DNA of 64,000 bases from Pseudomonadota bacterium (GTDB lineage Bacteria > Pseudomonadota > Alphaproteobacteria > UBA8366). This document shows, piece by piece, positions 37,812 to 48,936 of this stretch. Each line of letters opens with the position of its first letter. The stretch's first letter is position 1. The stretch covers positions 35,451 to 99,450 of the forward strand of contig JAYZAS010000011.1 of NCBI GenBank assembly GCA_036339585.1. The letters are read 5' to 3'. The notes under the pieces were generated by a model. It saw only the letters and a list, made by a program, of their open reading frames with translations, searched no databases and was not told the DNA's origin. The translations under genes were made by a program, and so were the position numbers.

Positions 37812-37822
37812 GTATATCTCCC

Positions 37823-40021
37823 TTATCTGGTCTGCATGAAATGTTCGAACCAATGTCTGTGGCAATCTCGCAACTCTTCCACGGATATGGAGGTTAAGGA
37901 GCCCAAAGTCAATGTTGAGCCTCCGGTAGTTCCGATTACTTCCGCAGGCACATCTGCTTTTCGAGCAGCGCTCAATATAGGTTCGGCATTATTTGCTGCG
38001 ATGATATAGCGTGCCTGATCCTCACCGAAAGCCCATGAAAAAAGTGGAATATTAATTCTTTTTGGGATCAATTTGGCGCCAATCCCACTGGCCATTGACA
38101 TTTCAGCAACGGCGACCAGAAGGCCACCATCAGAAACATCGTGGCATACACGCACCTCCTCACTCTCAATAAGACTACGAACGAAGTCACCATTTCGTCG
38201 TTCCACTGACAAATCAACAGGGGGTGGGGCTCCCTCTTCGCGATTTTCCATTTCTCGCAGGTAAAGTGACTGCCCTAACCACCCTTCGGTCTCACCAATC
38301 AAAATGATTTCTTCATTACTTCGTTGAAACGCTAAGTGCGCTTGATTTTTTATGTCCTTTAAAAGTCCAAGGCCGCCAATAACGGGGGTAGGTAGTATAG
38401 CCTCACCGTTTGTTTCATTGTAGAGAGAGACATTTCCTGACACCACTGGAAAATCCAATGCTTTCCCTGCATCTCTAATCCCGGATATACAACCAACCAA
38501 TTGCCCCATTATTTCTGGACGTTCCGGATTACCAAAATTTAGATTGTTAGTTAGTGCGAGTGGCTTTGCACCTATCGCTGTAATATTCCGCCATGCTTCG
38601 GCAACTGCCTGTTTGCCACCTTCCTCAGGTGCTGCTTTACAATAGCGAGGTGTGCAATCGGTTACAACGGCGAGGCCGCGCTCTGAGCCATGAATTCGCA
38701 CAAGGGCCGCATCACTACCTGGGCCGACGATTGTGTCAGCCATTACCATGTGATCGTATTGTTCCCAAACCCAATGCTTTGACGCCATGTCAGGGCAAGA
38801 AATGAGTGTTCTGAGGACGTTATGTATATCTTTCGGGGCAATCAACTCAGTGGGATCAATTCTCACATCTGGCTGGGTAGCTTTCCAAGGTCTATCGTAC
38901 TCCGGTGCATTCTCTACAAGCGGCGCTACCGGAATGTTAGCGTGCACCTGCCCATCTTTCCTGATAACGAGTTGGCCCGTGTCATTGATGGAACCTATTA
39001 TTGCAAAATCGAGCTCCCATTTTGTAAATATTTTCCTTGCCATGATTTCTGAGTCTGGCTTGATTACCATAAGCATGCGCTCCTGACTCTCAGAAAGCAT
39101 TAATTCGTAGGAGCTCATTCCTTCTTCTCGCGCTGGGACATTATCTAAATCCAACTCTATGCCCACTGCTCCCTTCGATGCCATCTCCACAGATGATGAA
39201 GTAAGGCCTGCAGCCCCCATATCTTGTATCGCAACAATAGCATCGGTAGACATCAACTCGAGGCATGCCTCCAAGAGTAATTTTTCTGTAAATGGGTCAC
39301 CAACTTGCACTGTTGGCCGCTTTTCTTGTGCATCCTCGGAGAATTCTGCTGACGCCATTGTAGCACCATGAATTCCATCCCGCCCGGTTTTAGAACCAAC
39401 ATACACTACGGCGTTCCCTATACCGGCTGCTGCTGAATAAAATATTTTCTCTTGATCAGCCAGTCCAACGGTCATTGCATTTACCAGAATATTGCCATTG
39501 TATGAGGGATGAAAATCTATTTCGCCGCCCACAGTTGGAACACCTATGCAGTTTCCGTATCCGCCAATTCCAGAAACAACTCCTGCCAAAAGATGTCGTG
39601 TTTTAGGATGATCGGGAGCTCCAAAACGCAGTGCATTGAGATTTGCTATTGGCCGTGCACCCATTGTGAAAATGTCGCGTAGAATGCCTCCAACACCAGT
39701 TGCGGCGCCTTGATATGGCTCTATGTAGCTAGGGTGGTTGTGACTTTCAATTTTGAATACAGCAGCTTGCCCCTCTCCTATGTCCACCACACCGGCGTTT
39801 TCACCCGGACCTTGGATTACTTGTGGTCCATTAGTTGGCAACGTCTTTAGCCATCTTTTTGAGCTTTTGTATGAGCAATGTTCCGACCACATGACAGAGA
39901 AAATTCCAAGTTCTGTATAAGACGGAGCGCGACCCAAAATACTTTCTACGTTTGCATATTCATCAGTTGTAAGACCATGCTCAGTAATAAGCTCTTCAGT
40001 GATTTTTGGATCGAGTGTCAT
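37823..40021 (-). CDS. purL: Phosphoribosylformylglycinamidine synthase subunit PurL
   Basis: Synthetase subunit of the three-part FGAM synthase in purine synthesis; uses ATP and NH3 from PurQ. The 732 residues match small PurL, unlike the fused 1,300-residue form. Seen: [11 protein letters not shown] near residue 45, ESHNHPS near residue 94, and [17 protein letters not shown] 40021 overlaps the purQ stop (TGATGA); a GTG three nt earlier is also possible. Confidence 0.97.
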   Translation of the reverse strand: MTLDPKITEELITEHGLTTDEYANVESILGRAPSYTELGIFSVMWSEHCSYKSSKRWLKTLPTNGPQVIQGPGENAGVVDIGEGQAAVFKIESHNHPSYIEPYQGAATGVGGILRDIFTMGARPIANLNALRFGAPDHPKTRHLLAGVVSGIGGYGNCIGVPTVGGEIDFHPSYNGNILVNAMTVGLADQEKIFYSAAAGIGNAVVYVGSKTGRDGIHGATMASAEFSEDAQEKRPTVQVGDPFTEKLLLEACLELMSTDAIVAIQDMGAAGLTSSSVEMASKGAVGIELDLDNVPAREEGMSSYELMLSESQERMLMVIKPDSEIMARKIFTKWELDFAIIGSINDTGQLVIRKDGQVHANIPVAPLVENAPEYDRPWKATQPDVRIDPTELIAPKDIHNVLRTLISCPDMASKHWVWEQYDHMVMADTIVGPGSDAALVRIHGSERGLAVVTDCTPRYCKAAPEEGGKQAVAEAWRNITAIGAKPLALTNNLNFGNPERPEIMGQLVGCISGIRDAGKALDFPVVSGNVSLYNETNGEAILPTPVIGGLGLLKDIKNQAHLAFQRSNEEIILIGETEGWLGQSLYLREMENREEGAPPPVDLSVERRNGDFVRSLIESEEVRVCHDVSDGGLLVAVAEMSMASGIGAKLIPKRINIPLFSWAFGEDQARYIIAANNAEPILSAARKADVPAEVIGTTGGSTLTLGSLTSISVEELRDCHRHWFEHFMQTR

Positions 40022-40689
40022 CACATCAGATTCTTTGCAAGTGTATCAAATAATATTAACCCATCGGTGCCCCCGAGCTTCGCATCCACGGCACGTTCGG
40101 GGTGTGGCATCATACCAAGAACGTTGCGCTTTTTGTTGAGGATACCAGCGATTGCGCGCTGTGACCCATTTGGATTATAGCCCGAGTAACAAAATGCAAC
40201 ACGATCTTCTCCTTCAAGCTCATTCAAGGTTTCTTCATCTGCGTAGTAATTCCCATCATGATGCGCAATCGGCAGTTCAAGTGTAGAGCCAACACAGTAG
40301 CCGCCGGTAAAAATACTATCCTGTGTTTGAACGGTCACGCCGACATTTTTACAAATAAAGTTTAATTTCGAATTCCTGAGAAGTGTGCCAGGAAGAAGGC
40401 CTGTTTCTGTCAACACCTGAAAGCCATTACAAATTCCTAAGATAGCAATACCTTTTTTAGCAGCTTTGACAACATCGAGCATAATCGGAGAATTGCCTGC
40501 CATAGCGCCTGCTCGGAGATAATCTCCGTATGAAAAACCGCCTGGTATTAGGATTAAATCCAATCGCTGTGGCAACACACTATCTCGATGCCAGACCATT
40601 GCTGGTTGGTTGCCGGTGAGGGCTTCAAGAGCAACCGCTGCGTCGCGGTCACAATTAGAACCAGGAAAAACGATGACTGCCGATCTCAC
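40021..40689 (-). CDS. purQ: Phosphoribosylformylglycinamidine synthase subunit PurQ
   Basis: Glutaminase subunit that feeds ammonia to PurL. A 222-residue class I amidotransferase: nucleophile Cys in GICNGFQ near residue 87 and the His/Glu pair in MPHPERA near residue 198. It starts 14 nt after purS and overlaps purL. Confidence 0.97.
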   Translation of the reverse strand: MRSAVIVFPGSNCDRDAAVALEALTGNQPAMVWHRDSVLPQRLDLILIPGGFSYGDYLRAGAMAGNSPIMLDVVKAAKKGIAILGICNGFQVLTETGLLPGTLLRNSKLNFICKNVGVTVQTQDSIFTGGYCVGSTLELPIAHHDGNYYADEETLNELEGEDRVAFCYSGYNPNGSQRAIAGILNKKRNVLGMMPHPERAVDAKLGGTDGLILFDTLAKNLM

Positions 40690-40703
40690 CGTTACATGCG
40701 CTC

Positions 40704-40946
40704 CTACTCGGATAACTCTATGTGATAATTTTCTATTACCGTGTTAGCTAAAAGTTGCTCGCACATAGCCGAAATTTGAGCATGTGCTTTTTCAGGGTTA
40801 TTCTCATTTATGACAAGCTCTATGACCTTACCTAGTCGAAGCTCTCCCACATCGCTAAATCCAAGCCCATCTAACGCACGTTGGACGGCTTTCCCCTGCG
40901 GATCAAGGACGCCCTCTTTAAGCATTACCTGAATTTTTGCCTTCAT
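40704..40946 (-). CDS. purS: Phosphoribosylformylglycinamidine synthase subunit PurS
   Basis: An 80-residue small subunit bridging PurL and PurQ. It shows the typical [13 protein letters not shown] segment near residue 15 and GKVIEL near residue 39. It lies between purC and purQ, 18 and 14 nt away. Confidence 0.95.
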   Translation of the reverse strand: MKAKIQVMLKEGVLDPQGKAVQRALDGLGFSDVGELRLGKVIELVINENNPEKAHAQISAMCEQLLANTVIENYHIELSE

Positions 40947-40964
40947 TGGTCATGCTCCATGAGT

Positions 40965-41732
40965 CTATTTTCTTTTTCTAGGCTTGGAATTCTCATTTTC
41001 CTCTATGTCGGGTAAAATACCAAGGCGACGCGCTACCTCCTGATAGGCCTCCTCCACCTTACCCAAGTCGTGTCTAAACCGATCCTTGTCCATTTTCTCA
41101 CTGCTTTTGACGTCCCATAATCGGCACGAATCTGGACTTATTTCATCTGCCAAAACGACGCGCATTTCCCCATTTTGCTCATACAATCGTCCAAATTCGA
41201 GTTTAAAATCAATGAGTTTTATGTCGATAGCCATGAATAATCCCGACATGAAGTCATTAATGCGAAGTGCTAGCGCCATCATATCATCCACATCATGTGG
41301 GGTAGCCCAGCCGAACGCTGTTATGTGTTCCTCGGAAATAAGCGGATCGCCCAACTCGTCAGCTTTGTAATAATATTCCACTATCGATCTTGGGAGCGGT
41401 GTTCCCTCGTCAACTTTAAACCGTTTAGCGAACTGCCCCGCAGAAACATTTCGAACGACCACTTCTACGGGTATGATCTCGACTTCGCGTACCAGTTGCT
41501 CGCGCATATTAAGACGCTTCACAAAATGTGTCGGCACGCCCATCTCTGCCAAGCGTAACATCATGTACTCTGAAATTCGATTATTAAGAACGCCCTTGCC
41601 GGCGATCGTGCCTTTTTTTTCATTATTAAATGCCGTGGCGTCGTCCTTAAAATACTGCACAATCGTGCCCGGTTTGGGCCCTTGAAAAAGGATTTTGGCC
41701 TTACCCTCATAAATTTGGCGGCGGCGTGTCAT
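40965..41732 (-). CDS. purC: SAICAR synthetase
   Basis: Ligates aspartate to CAIR in purine synthesis. A 255-residue enzyme with [14 protein letters not shown] at the N-terminus (ATP-binding) and [15 protein letters not shown] near residue 92, plus [12 protein letters not shown] near residue 195. ATG 41732 gives the standard N-terminus; the frame continues to 41813 with non-family sequence. It heads the purC-S-Q-L-bolA-grxD set. Confidence 0.96.
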   Translation of the reverse strand: MTRRRQIYEGKAKILFQGPKPGTIVQYFKDDATAFNNEKKGTIAGKGVLNNRISEYMMLRLAEMGVPTHFVKRLNMREQLVREVEIIPVEVVVRNVSAGQFAKRFKVDEGTPLPRSIVEYYYKADELGDPLISEEHITAFGWATPHDVDDMMALALRINDFMSGLFMAIDIKLIDFKLEFGRLYEQNGEMRVVLADEISPDSCRLWDVKSSEKMDKDRFRHDLGKVEEAYQEVARRLGILPDIEENENSKPRKRK

Positions 41733-42024
41733 TTTGACGTCTTTCGCTGAAGTACTTCTATAATTAAAAACACAGGCACAGGATCGTATAACACTCCGAT
41801 GTCGTTGAACCAATCAAATCAAGAGCTGAATTTTTTTTGAGGATATTGGACCTTTCTTTACCAAGGATATTCCAACCAAAAAGGATCCTAACATACTGTA
41901 AAAGCTTCAAAAAAACCCAGACCAAAAAAATTTTATAAACCCAAAAAATAGTTGTCTTTTTAGTATGAGAGCACTTGGATCGAAATAAGATGCCACAAGA
42001 AATCTAATTCTGATTCGCGAGCAA
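41733..42024. other. Non-coding spacer before purC
   Basis: About 290 bases, very A- and T-rich with several A and T runs (notably 41829-41836 and around 41910-41932). It should contain the purC promoter and the end of the acyl-CoA dehydrogenase transcript. I see no clear hairpin terminator or riboswitch. Confidence 0.35.
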
Positions 42025-43092
42025 TTAGCTTTGCACCTCTGTCAAGTCATTCCATAGCATATCTGGACCCCTGCCGGCAGCACGACGACCAATTTCTTCT
42101 GCCCAATTATTATCTGATCCATATTCAGCTCTCCAACACCAGAGCCGGCGAGTTGAAAAATTAAGCATATGATCATGCGTAAAACCTATTGCCGCAAATA
42201 CCTGATGTGCAGTTTCAGCCGCTAATGTTGCGGTTTGGCCAGCCACAACTTTGGCTATTGATATTTCAAATCTCGGATCCCTCCGGTCAGCGGCACGAAA
42301 AGCAGCCTCAGTTGCTATAGTTGCTTGGGCTACGTGTGCAGCTAAATTGGCTAACTGATGCTGAACTGCTTGGAATTTCGCAATGGGTCGACCGAAGGCT
42401 TTTCGTTCACGAGCATATTCAACAGCCAGGTCAAGCGCCCGTTGCGATGCGCCCGCCATTTGGGCTGACCGAAACATAGCGCCGTATAGCCTTATTACAT
42501 CTCGTGTTATTTCATAACTAAGGGGTTCGCTTATCTCGCACACTGGTGTGCTTTTAAAAATGAGCGTGTCGCGTGGTTCCTTTGCCATATTTAAATCGGG
42601 AATTATGGTGGTTTTGCTGGTTTGTAAAATCCCTGAACGAAGTGCTCCGCCTGCGTCCGCAATTACGAATACATGCTCTGCCTCGCTCCCCCATGGCGTG
42701 TGGGCTGCAGTGCCAGACAGTGACCAGTCAGAGCCAGTCTGCTTGAATTTAAGCGCATTGCTCCTTCTATTCTCTATCAAGGTTATAGGCCCTTTAGGAA
42801 CTGAGATTCCAGTTTTCTTTGCTAACCAACTTGCAAGAATTGTCTCGATGAGCGGAACCGGGGCTGAGTGATAACCAGCTCCGTAAATTATTTCATAAGC
42901 GTTGGTAAAGTGCGCATCGACCCCTCCATCTTGTTCAGTTGCCAATGGTTGAGTGAGACCACTGCTTTCTAGTGCCTCCCATAATTTATGGGGAAACATG
43001 CCACCTTCGGCGGCCTCTAAACTCTCCCGTGTTACGTAGTCATTTAGGAGGCGGTCTACAGTTTGCTTTAATATTTCGGAGAGTTCATTCAT
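42025..43092 (-). CDS. Acyl-CoA dehydrogenase family protein (short partner)
   Basis: A 355-residue flavoprotein of the acyl-CoA dehydrogenase type. The C-terminal helical domain has ERKAFGRPIAKFQAVQHQLA and the N-terminal helical domain is recognisable, but the middle barrel is weakly conserved. It looks like the less catalytic partner often found beside a full-length ACAD. It follows 43103 by 10 nt on the same strand, so a heteromeric enzyme is possible, as in steroid/cholate-type ACADs. Confidence 0.88.
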   Translation of the reverse strand: MNELSEILKQTVDRLLNDYVTRESLEAAEGGMFPHKLWEALESSGLTQPLATEQDGGVDAHFTNAYEIIYGAGYHSAPVPLIETILASWLAKKTGISVPKGPITLIENRRSNALKFKQTGSDWSLSGTAAHTPWGSEAEHVFVIADAGGALRSGILQTSKTTIIPDLNMAKEPRDTLIFKSTPVCEISEPLSYEITRDVIRLYGAMFRSAQMAGASQRALDLAVEYARERKAFGRPIAKFQAVQHQLANLAAHVAQATIATEAAFRAADRRDPRFEISIAKVVAGQTATLAAETAHQVFAAIGFTHDHMLNFSTRRLWCWRAEYGSDNNWAEEIGRRAAGRGPDMLWNDLTEVQS

Positions 43093-43102
43093 CGGGACTG
43101 GT

Positions 43103-44251
43103 CTAGCGCAGCTCCATGTATTTTGCGATTATGCCGCGCATAACTTCACGGGTGCCACCTCGCAGAGAGAAAGAAGGTGCCAACATATTGAGCATAGCGT
43201 AGGTTTTTTCAAGCTCTGAGCCATTATTCAAACCGGGCTCAATTCCGAATAAATCGTGAGCTGTTTTTGGAATTGACTGTTCAAAAGCAACTCCTATTTC
43301 CTTAATTAATGATCCTTCTAAAGCCGGGTCTTTGCCAGCTTGCTGCATCCCTGCTACCGATAAAGACATCTGACGTAAGCTTGCAAGATTGGCAACCATT
43401 TTACCTATCTCTACCGCTATTCTCTCACTTGGATTTTGGGTGGCAGCTCGCACTATTTCGTTCATTAGAACTTGACTGGACATATAACGTTCAGGTCCGG
43501 CGCGTTCGAAGGTCAGCTCTGTCATAACTTGATCCCAGCCTTGACCCTCTGTGCCGATAAGTGCTGTGTCTGGCAAAAGTACATCTTCAAAAAAAACTTG
43601 GTTGAAATCATGTCGGCCCGCCAGGTTAACAACAGGCTGGATCGTTATGCCTTTTGTGTGGCGAAGGTCGACGAGAAATTGCGATAACCCTAGGTGCTTC
43701 TCGGTATCTGTATTTGTGCGAAAGAGTGCTATCATATAGTGAACCATATGTGCTTGGGAGGTCCATATTTTTGAGCCGTTAACTAACCACCCTCCGCTTA
43801 CTCGTTCTGCTCGTGTTCTAACTGCAGCTAAATCTGAGCCTGTATCAGGTTCACTCATGCCGATGCAAAAATAGCAAATCCCTTTGGCTATTTTCGGCAA
43901 TAAATCTCTGCAAACTTCTTCGCTAGCAAACCTCATCAAAAGTGGGCCTGATTGTCTATCGGCTATAAAGTGAAGACTTATAGGGGCACCCATAGCCAGA
44001 AGCTCCTCCTGTACAACATATCTTTCGAGCATGGTTTTTTCTTGGCCTCCATATTTCTTCGGCCAAGTCATACCTATCCACCCCTTCGCTCCCAACTTTT
44101 TGGTGAAGTCCTCGTCAGCCTCGCTCCAGCTATTTGCCCGGTCTGATGGCTTGAGATGTGAAAGCTCTGCATTTAAAAAGTCTCGAACCTCTAGTCGCAA
44201 TGCATTGGTTTCAGGCGGTAATGCGCAAGGCTCATATCGGATTCGGCTCAT
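43103..44251 (-). CDS. Acyl-CoA dehydrogenase
   Basis: A 382-residue full-length FAD enzyme that introduces a 2,3 double bond into an acyl-CoA. Seen: WPKKYGGQE near residue 65, the FAD/substrate motif CIGMSEPDTGSDLA near residue 128, and WLVNGSKIWTSQAH near residue 150. C-terminal GGTREVMRGIIAK is typical. Start ATG 44251. The chain specificity is unknown. It forms an operon with 42025. Confidence 0.92.
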   Translation of the reverse strand: MSRIRYEPCALPPETNALRLEVRDFLNAELSHLKPSDRANSWSEADEDFTKKLGAKGWIGMTWPKKYGGQEKTMLERYVVQEELLAMGAPISLHFIADRQSGPLLMRFASEEVCRDLLPKIAKGICYFCIGMSEPDTGSDLAAVRTRAERVSGGWLVNGSKIWTSQAHMVHYMIALFRTNTDTEKHLGLSQFLVDLRHTKGITIQPVVNLAGRHDFNQVFFEDVLLPDTALIGTEGQGWDQVMTELTFERAGPERYMSSQVLMNEIVRAATQNPSERIAVEIGKMVANLASLRQMSLSVAGMQQAGKDPALEGSLIKEIGVAFEQSIPKTAHDLFGIEPGLNNGSELEKTYAMLNMLAPSFSLRGGTREVMRGIIAKYMELR

Positions 44252-44285
44252 TATTTAAATCCAGCTTGTTGGTAACTCAAATTTA

Positions 44286-45047
44286 TTAAAGCTCAATGCG
44301 GCTATAATCGTTACGGTTAGGCGGGCCTGGTGCGAAATACCACGTGTCGGACTGCGTCTTCGCTTGCCGCCCCGCAGGTGAGGTAAGCGCAATTAAACTT
44401 GATGATACTGTGCCGTAGTCATTACCACGGTCCACACACATTGCACTGGTAACATCTGCGGCGTTTGCAAGTTTTTCACTGGCCAGAAGCGAACGCCAAG
44501 AACTCCAATCATTAATCTCCGGTCGTGGTGTGTCTGCATTCCTAAAAAGTGGTAGATAATATTTTATTCGTTCGCTTGTTTCATCATTAAGATCGTAACT
44601 TGTTAACATGTGCAAGCCGTAGGGGATTGAGTTTATTAACAACCGGTTTCCAGGACCTGAATTCGCTATCCAATATGCATTTATATTGTCCGCAATTACA
44701 AGATTGAAACTACGATAGGCCTTTGAATTCAGGTCAGCAATAGAATTTGCGGCATCGGATGCTTCTGAAAAATCTAGCGCCTCAAGAACGAGTTCGCCGC
44801 GGCTTCTCTTATTTGGAGCTGGACCTAGGCTTCCGTGCCTATTAAGGACAGCTGCGACCACACCGAAATCATTTATACCAAGCCAGCTTCCTTGAGCAAA
44901 TTGGTCAAGGCCTGCGATTGTGTAGGGTCTATCCTGCCAATGGCGCGCGGGTTTATTCCAGCTCCGAGATCTCATCTCGTCCCGGTTTGCTGAAATTAAT
45001 AAAGGCCATTCATGATCTCGGCGCCTTAATATGACTAACGTACACAT
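44286..45047 (-). CDS. NRDE (TANGO2-like) family protein
   Basis: A 253-residue protein of the NRDE/TANGO2 family. Seen: N-terminal MCTLVIL with Cys2, the name-giving ANRDE motif near residue 20, and GTWLG-like GSWLGIN near residue 53. The family is linked to haem handling and Golgi/mitochondrial function in eukaryotes; the bacterial role is not settled. It stands about 35 nt before the acyl-CoA dehydrogenase pair on the same strand. Confidence 0.86.
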   Translation of the reverse strand: MCTLVILRRRDHEWPLLISANRDEMRSRSWNKPARHWQDRPYTIAGLDQFAQGSWLGINDFGVVAAVLNRHGSLGPAPNKRSRGELVLEALDFSEASDAANSIADLNSKAYRSFNLVIADNINAYWIANSGPGNRLLINSIPYGLHMLTSYDLNDETSERIKYYLPLFRNADTPRPEINDWSSWRSLLASEKLANAADVTSAMCVDRGNDYGTVSSSLIALTSPAGRQAKTQSDTWYFAPGPPNRNDYSRIEL

Positions 45048-45219
45048 TTAATAAATCACAATTTCGTTGGAACCGCGATACGGTGTTATAGGCAGCTCCG
45101 TTCGAGAATAAGCATACATTCGAAAATAGAGAAATAAATTTTATATTTGTCCATCTGCAAAAAAGTTTAATTTGCCACTATTATCCTTGTGACCAAAAAA
45201 ATATTTCCATAATTTACAT

Positions 45220-47271
45220 TTAGGGTGTCAACTTTTTAGGGGTTCCTTTCCCTGCAGGTTCGATACTATCCTTGCCCGACTGTTTGTTTTGCGACGACCC
45301 AAACATATCTCCGCCTCTTTTAATTTTATCCGATTTTTCGCGTCTGGGAAGTTGCGAAGTGTCATTTCGGAAACTTTTATTTTGTTCAACCTTATCATAT
45401 TGTTTTTTTTCGGATGGAAAGGCTTTTGCTATTTCGCCGTACACCCTTGCACGTGATGCTATATCTCGGATTCTGCCTGCTGCACGCAAAGCCAAGCGCT
45501 GCTTCCCCTCTGCTGCCGCAGCGACGGCAACACGTCTTAAAGCAGCGTTTCGTGCATTTAGGCTTGCCTCCAGTTGTCCGGGTTGTTGCGGAGGGGTAAC
45601 GCTATCAGGGACGCGTGCAGCTAAATCAAAAGCTTGCAAGAGCTCTCCGACTTCAATTTGAGCCTTCATAAGATCGGTCAATATCGATGGATATTTTTGA
45701 TTTCTTCGATTGAGCCATGATATTCGCCATGCTCCAGCTAATGCTCTTAATGCTGCCGTCTGCCTTTTACTTCGTGCCTCCGCTATTGCGATCCTTGTTA
45801 AAACATGAATTTTTGTAGAATCATCAGGAAGTTCATCAAACCGTTCCAGAACACGTTTAAACAATGCATCATTCTTCGCAACGGACCCAGCTTTGGATTG
45901 AGCATCTATAACAAGCGGCAATGCTTTTTTCAGTTCCAAGGGGGAGGCTTTAAAGCGAGTCTCCTTCAGGGCCATTGTAAGATAATTGCTTGCTTTCTCT
46001 TTATCGCCTCGAAGTCCTGTATCAAGAGCAACGGGTACAAATATTTGACTGCGCATACTAACGTATGGAATGAAGTCTACTAGTTTGATTGCCTCGTTAT
46101 ATCTTTTTTGTTTTAGAAGAACACGGCCCATTTTAAGCAAAGCAAGTGCTTGTGGTTTTCTATCTCTAATGACCCCTGCATAGCGAAATGCATCTGCCAG
46201 GAGGCCCACTTTTGCCTGTTCTACGATGATGTGAGTCAACGCTAGGTATTTCAAAGTTTTATCTTTAATTTTCTCTATTTGTTCAAAGGCTAAAGTAAAT
46301 AAAGATACTGCAGCTTCCATATTACCCTTTTGTGCAGAAGCGCGAGCAATTGAAGCGATGGCACGAGCCTTACGGCCTATGTCTATTGTGGAACGAACAA
46401 TTGCTTGGGCTGCTACCGGGTCGTCTATGAGCACCAACGCAGCAGCAAGATCAGCGCGGAGTTGATCCCGTCCCATAAACCGTCTTTTTTCAAGAACATT
46501 TTCAGTGTGTGCCAAACTTTGCCGAGCGCCCTCTCGGTCGTCGGCGCCAATTTGGAATTCAGCAATGCGGATGATCGTTGTAATGGATTCTTTCGTAGTG
46601 GGCCTAATCGAGGTTGCAATTTTATAAGCTGCGGCCAGAACTTTTCTGCTGTCTGTCTTGAAAACAGGCAACTTGCTCTGCTGTAACTGGGTTGCGATCT
46701 TAAGCAAGAGTCGGATCTGTTCAAATTTGTCCGGTATCACAAGTGTAGCAGCTGTTGCGGCCTGGAAGTCCTCAAGGGCAATGAAGCGTTCGGCTACGCG
46801 AATTGCCGTGGCACCGCCATCGCGTTCCATTTGCTTACCCTTAGCCAAACCAAAAGATTTATTAAGCGTAGTTTTAGCTGTTTGTATTCGTCCACGTCGT
46901 TTTTGATAGTCTGCAACATGTATCAAAGCGCGAGCGCGCCATAACGGATCAGTTATGGCCTTCATTTCAATGGCAGCGTCATCTGGCTTGTTTCTTGCCA
47001 ATAGCGCTGATACAAGCCCTGATAGCGCTTCGCCCTGATGCGATGGCTCCTTTAGACTAAGTGCGGCGATACGAATAAGAGTTAAAGGGTTTCCTTCGAC
47101 GGCCCGCGTCAAAGGGTCCACATTTACTGAAGTTGGATTTTCATTGTTAAAGACAGAATTCTGCGAAAAAACTGGCGCAACATTGAGTAGGGCAGCCACG
47201 GTGGCCACTGATAGGGCTGTGATGCCAAATTTAATTATCTTCCAGTGCGCGCCTAAAAATTGTCTCCACAT
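45220..47271 (-). CDS. Exported TPR-like helical repeat protein, unknown
   Basis: A 683-residue protein with a signal-like N-terminus (hydrophobic residues 15-33, ending near APVFSQ) and then many Ala/Leu-rich helical pairs with repeats such as ARALIHVADYQ, ARAIASIARAS, ALALLKMGRVL, and a charged Lys-rich tail. This resembles TPR or similar alpha-solenoids. No enzymatic motif was seen. Start ATG 47271 lies within the purB 3' end, a 41-nt overlap, so translation may be coupled. A periplasmic scaffold is an inference. Confidence 0.75.
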   Translation of the reverse strand: MWRQFLGAHWKIIKFGITALSVATVAALLNVAPVFSQNSVFNNENPTSVNVDPLTRAVEGNPLTLIRIAALSLKEPSHQGEALSGLVSALLARNKPDDAAIEMKAITDPLWRARALIHVADYQKRRGRIQTAKTTLNKSFGLAKGKQMERDGGATAIRVAERFIALEDFQAATAATLVIPDKFEQIRLLLKIATQLQQSKLPVFKTDSRKVLAAAYKIATSIRPTTKESITTIIRIAEFQIGADDREGARQSLAHTENVLEKRRFMGRDQLRADLAAALVLIDDPVAAQAIVRSTIDIGRKARAIASIARASAQKGNMEAAVSLFTLAFEQIEKIKDKTLKYLALTHIIVEQAKVGLLADAFRYAGVIRDRKPQALALLKMGRVLLKQKRYNEAIKLVDFIPYVSMRSQIFVPVALDTGLRGDKEKASNYLTMALKETRFKASPLELKKALPLVIDAQSKAGSVAKNDALFKRVLERFDELPDDSTKIHVLTRIAIAEARSKRQTAALRALAGAWRISWLNRRNQKYPSILTDLMKAQIEVGELLQAFDLAARVPDSVTPPQQPGQLEASLNARNAALRRVAVAAAAEGKQRLALRAAGRIRDIASRARVYGEIAKAFPSEKKQYDKVEQNKSFRNDTSQLPRREKSDKIKRGGDMFGSSQNKQSGKDSIEPAGKGTPKKLTP

Positions 47272-48544
47272 GTTTGGTGTGGTATCCTAAATCGAAAAGT
47301 GTCTCAAGTTCATCATTCGCGAGAAAATCGGTTATTTCGCTTTCGCTTTTTAAAAGATTGAGAAATGAACCATTGCCTTTCCAAACCTCCATCGCATTTT
47401 TTTGTACGAGCCGATAAGCATCCTCTCTGCTCATGCCTTTTTGGGTAAGAGCCAACAAAACTCGTTGGGAATTATGCAAACCACCGAGTTTTTCTAAATT
47501 CTGCCGCATTGCGTCTTCATAAACAACTAAGTTTTCTACAACGGCTGAAAGTCTATGCAGTGCAAAATCGAGGCCCACTGTGGCATCCGGTGCAATCATT
47601 CGTTCAACAGAGCTGTGAGAAATGTCCCGTTCATGCCAAAGAGAAACATTCTCGAGCGCTGGTGTAACCATAGAGCGGACCATGCGCGCTAGACCGCAGA
47701 GATTTTCTGTTAAGACTGGATTGCGTTTGTGTGGCATCGCTGAAGAGCCTTTTTGACCCGGCGCAAAATATTCTTCGGCCTCTCTTACTTCAGTTCTCTG
47801 TAAATGCCGTATTTCAGTTGCTAATCTCTCAACAGCAGAGGCCACAACACCTAGGGTGGAGAAGAATGCCGCATGCCTATCACGAGGTATGACCTGTGTT
47901 GAGACTGGTTCGGGTAAAAGCCCCAGTTGCTTTGCAACGTGCTCTTCTACGAATGGATCAATATTTGCAAAAGTTCCAACTGCGCCTGATATACCACATG
48001 TAGCAATTTCAGAACGTGCAGCCATAAGACGTTTTTGGCAGCGTACAATTTCAGCATAGTGGCCGATTAATTTAAGACCAAAAGTTGTGGGCTCGGCATG
48101 TATGCCATGGCTCCGGCCTATGCACGCCGTGTGTTTGTGTTCAATAGCTCGCTTTTTAAGCGCAACAAGCAGCCTGTTGATACCATCTAAAAGTTTATCT
48201 GAAGCCTGTGTCAATTGCACGGACAGGCAGGTATCCAGAACATCGGAAGATGTCATGCCTTGATGGACAAACCGCGACTCTTCGCCAATTTGCTCGGCTA
48301 GTTCTGTGAGAAAAGCGATGACATCGTGCTTTGTCTCCGCTTCAATTTCATCAATTCTGGCTATCCGCTCAGGCGTATAAGGAAGATTTCCCCCTTTCCA
48401 TATCTGTTTTGCTGCGGGTTCTGGGATAATGCCCAACTCCGCCATTGCGTCACATGCATGTGCCTCTATCTCGAACCAGATACGAAAACGATTGGCTGGT
48501 TCCCATATATCCTTCATCTCAGGACGACTGTATCTCGGGATCAT
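47231..48544 (-). CDS. purB: Adenylosuccinate lyase
   Basis: Cleaves SAICAR and adenylosuccinate in purine synthesis. A 437-residue homologue of the short PurB. Seen: MTSSDVLDT near residue 97, GRSHGIHAEPTTF near residue 143, and the superfamily signature GSSAMPHKRNP near residue 268. ATG 48544 starts the gene; it is divergent from pyrC. Confidence 0.96.
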   Translation of the reverse strand: MIPRYSRPEMKDIWEPANRFRIWFEIEAHACDAMAELGIIPEPAAKQIWKGGNLPYTPERIARIDEIEAETKHDVIAFLTELAEQIGEESRFVHQGMTSSDVLDTCLSVQLTQASDKLLDGINRLLVALKKRAIEHKHTACIGRSHGIHAEPTTFGLKLIGHYAEIVRCQKRLMAARSEIATCGISGAVGTFANIDPFVEEHVAKQLGLLPEPVSTQVIPRDRHAAFFSTLGVVASAVERLATEIRHLQRTEVREAEEYFAPGQKGSSAMPHKRNPVLTENLCGLARMVRSMVTPALENVSLWHERDISHSSVERMIAPDATVGLDFALHRLSAVVENLVVYEDAMRQNLEKLGGLHNSQRVLLALTQKGMSREDAYRLVQKNAMEVWKGNGSFLNLLKSESEITDFLANDELETLFDLGYHTKHVETIFRRALEDN

Positions 48545-48936
48545 ATTATCTTCGCACTTTTATGTTATTAGCCTAGCAGTCAAAAATAAAGTGTTGGTGT
48601 TGTTTGCGCCAGTCATGCTGAATATATTTCAAGAAAACAGGAGTTTAAAAGGATTGCGGTTTTATTGCGCTTGCATTTGTTTAGCGAATCCAGTTTTGTG
48701 GGGTACCAAAGATGTGGCAGCGTAGAACAAATAATAAAAAGGTCTTCAGCTTGTTATGATGACAGCTTCGAAAAAGCAAGGACATAAAGTTTTCGCATTC
48801 AATAATGTTTTTTTCTGCAAGCGCAGTCTTGCTGCTTAACATAAAAGCCTGTTCTAGTTCGTTTGTGCGGTTGAAATTGATTTATTTGTGTTCTATTCCA
48901 GAAAACAATATTTATGGTTCTCACTGAGATTATCGA
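48545..48936. other. Divergent spacer purB/pyrC
   Basis: About 390 bases between purB (minus) and pyrC (plus). No frame has coding character. It should contain both promoters; I could not pick a clear -35/-10 pair or a riboswitch. Confidence 0.35.
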
